Source of the DNA: Promethearchaeota archaeon
GTDB lineage: Archaea > Asgardarchaeota > Lokiarchaeia > Sigynarchaeales > SOKP01
Length of the DNA stretch: 64,000 nt
Direction: 5' to 3'
NCBI GenBank assembly: GCA_019057775.1
Contig: JAHLWT010000052.1
Coordinates: 57,711 to 121,710 of the forward strand
The translations under genes were made by a program, and so were the position numbers. The notes under the pieces are model-generated. The model was not told the origin of the DNA, ran no database searches, and saw only the letters and a program-made list of their open reading frames with translations. Positions 63,672 through 64,000 of the stretch are shown piece by piece; within the stretch, counting starts at the first letter, position 1; every line of letters begins with the position of its first letter.

Positions 63672-64000
63672 TCATAGTGATCCTTTAGTAGATGGGATGT
63701 TCCCCTTTCGCTTTGAATCAAATCGAGAAGCTTTATCAAGGGCACGACCAAGAGCTTTAAAAACTGCTTCTGCTTTATGATGGTCATCTTTTCCTGATAA
63801 AACTTTAATGTGGAGTGTAATACAAGCATGAATTGCGAATGTTTGTAAAAAATGTTCTATTAAAGTAACTGGTATAAGTTCATCTTGTTTAGTTCCAAAA
63901 TATTTACCGGTCCAAGAGATATCTATGCTTGAATATGGGCGATTTGAAAAATCAACGGCAACAAAAGCAAGTGCTTCATCCATAGGCACATATGCATGGC
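63672..64000 (-). CDS. hisB: imidazoleglycerol-phosphate dehydratase (5' part beyond the window)
   Basis: C-terminal 109 residues; the reading continues past base 64000 (HAYVPMDEALAFVAVDFSNR). Manganese-site motif SGKDDHHKAEAVFKALGRAL and the standard ending IPSTKGSL, then TGA. In the dehydratase step it makes imidazole-acetol phosphate. 36 bp separate it from hisH. The full gene is expected to have about 195 aa. Confidence 0.92.
   Translation of the reverse strand, partial: HAYVPMDEALAFVAVDFSNRPYSSIDISWTGKYFGTKQDELIPVTLIEHFLQTFAIHACITLHIKVLSGKDDHHKAEAVFKALGRALDKASRFDSKRKGNIPSTKGSL

Overview
The window is a very AT-rich (roughly 30% G+C by eye) stretch of an archaeal chromosome. It most likely comes from an Asgard archaeon of the Lokiarchaeia/Promethearchaeia type. 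The pointers are: TATA-like boxes about 25 nt upstream of apparently leaderless starts; an RPB9/TFS-like zinc ribbon; a UbiA-family lipid prenyltransferase; fatty-acid and CoA chemistry; TPR-rich proteins, one with a RING-like tail; a right-handed beta-helix fragment; and a surface protein ending in a Gly-Tyr-Asn plus membrane anchor tail. The assignment is inferred from gene content and was not tested by phylogeny. I recognised no rRNA, tRNA, CRISPR array or complete insertion sequence.

Layout. 1-3.4 kb: ABC ATPase (cut by the left edge), RNase III, SCP2-like protein, zinc ribbon. 3.8-5.5 kb: one intact and two decayed glycerophosphodiester phosphodiesterase copies. 5.5-16.9 kb: ADP-forming and AMP-forming acyl-CoA synthetases, LmbE-type deacetylase, hydrolase, beta-helix acyltransferase-like membrane protein, MFS carrier, heterodimeric ABC exporter. 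17-28.2 kb: accessory zone with HEPN and nucleotidyltransferase (MNT) modules, truncated genes, an AmmeMemoRadiSam-type radical SAM enzyme, a TPR protein with a RING-like tail and a UbiA enzyme. 28.3-32.1 kb: a 1272-residue TPR-nitrilase fusion. 32.2-39.4 kb: MaoC hydratase, crotonase-fold protein, two acyl-CoA dehydrogenases, TauE exporter, methyltransferase, ACT protein. 39.4-43.6 kb: surface proteins and a sulfatase with a decayed copy of its start. 43.8-48.5 kb: EtfB, ferredoxin-EtfA, vapBC between direct repeats, FMN-binding protein, a second toxin-antitoxin pair. 48.5-57.8 kb: a large NuoG/GltD-like oxidoreductase, histidine phosphatase, S9 peptidase, CocE-type hydrolase, acyl-CoA ligase. 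58-61.3 kb: a benzoyl-CoA-reductase/2-hydroxyacyl-CoA-dehydratase-type cluster. 61.5-64 kb: histidine operon hisB-hisH-hisAF, with hisA and hisF fused.

How it fits together. Acyl-CoA synthetases, acyl-CoA dehydrogenases, hydratases and EtfAB point to acyl-CoA oxidation or reduction. The ferredoxin, the two ASKHA ATPases and one HgdB-type subunit point to ATP-driven low-potential reduction of a CoA ester. The NuoG/GltD-like oxidoreductase is a plausible ferredoxin partner, and a chimeric pseudogene at 53.9-54.3 kb joins pieces of both.

The second theme is decay and duplication. Fragments of the oxidoreductase occur in three places, and fragments of a sulfatase, GDPD, MNT and MoxR-like ATPase are also present. 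Several frames break in homopolymers, so some pseudogenes may be assembly errors. Several genes also appear to lack ATG/GTG/TTG starts at the place where homology and a Shine-Dalgarno sequence put the start.
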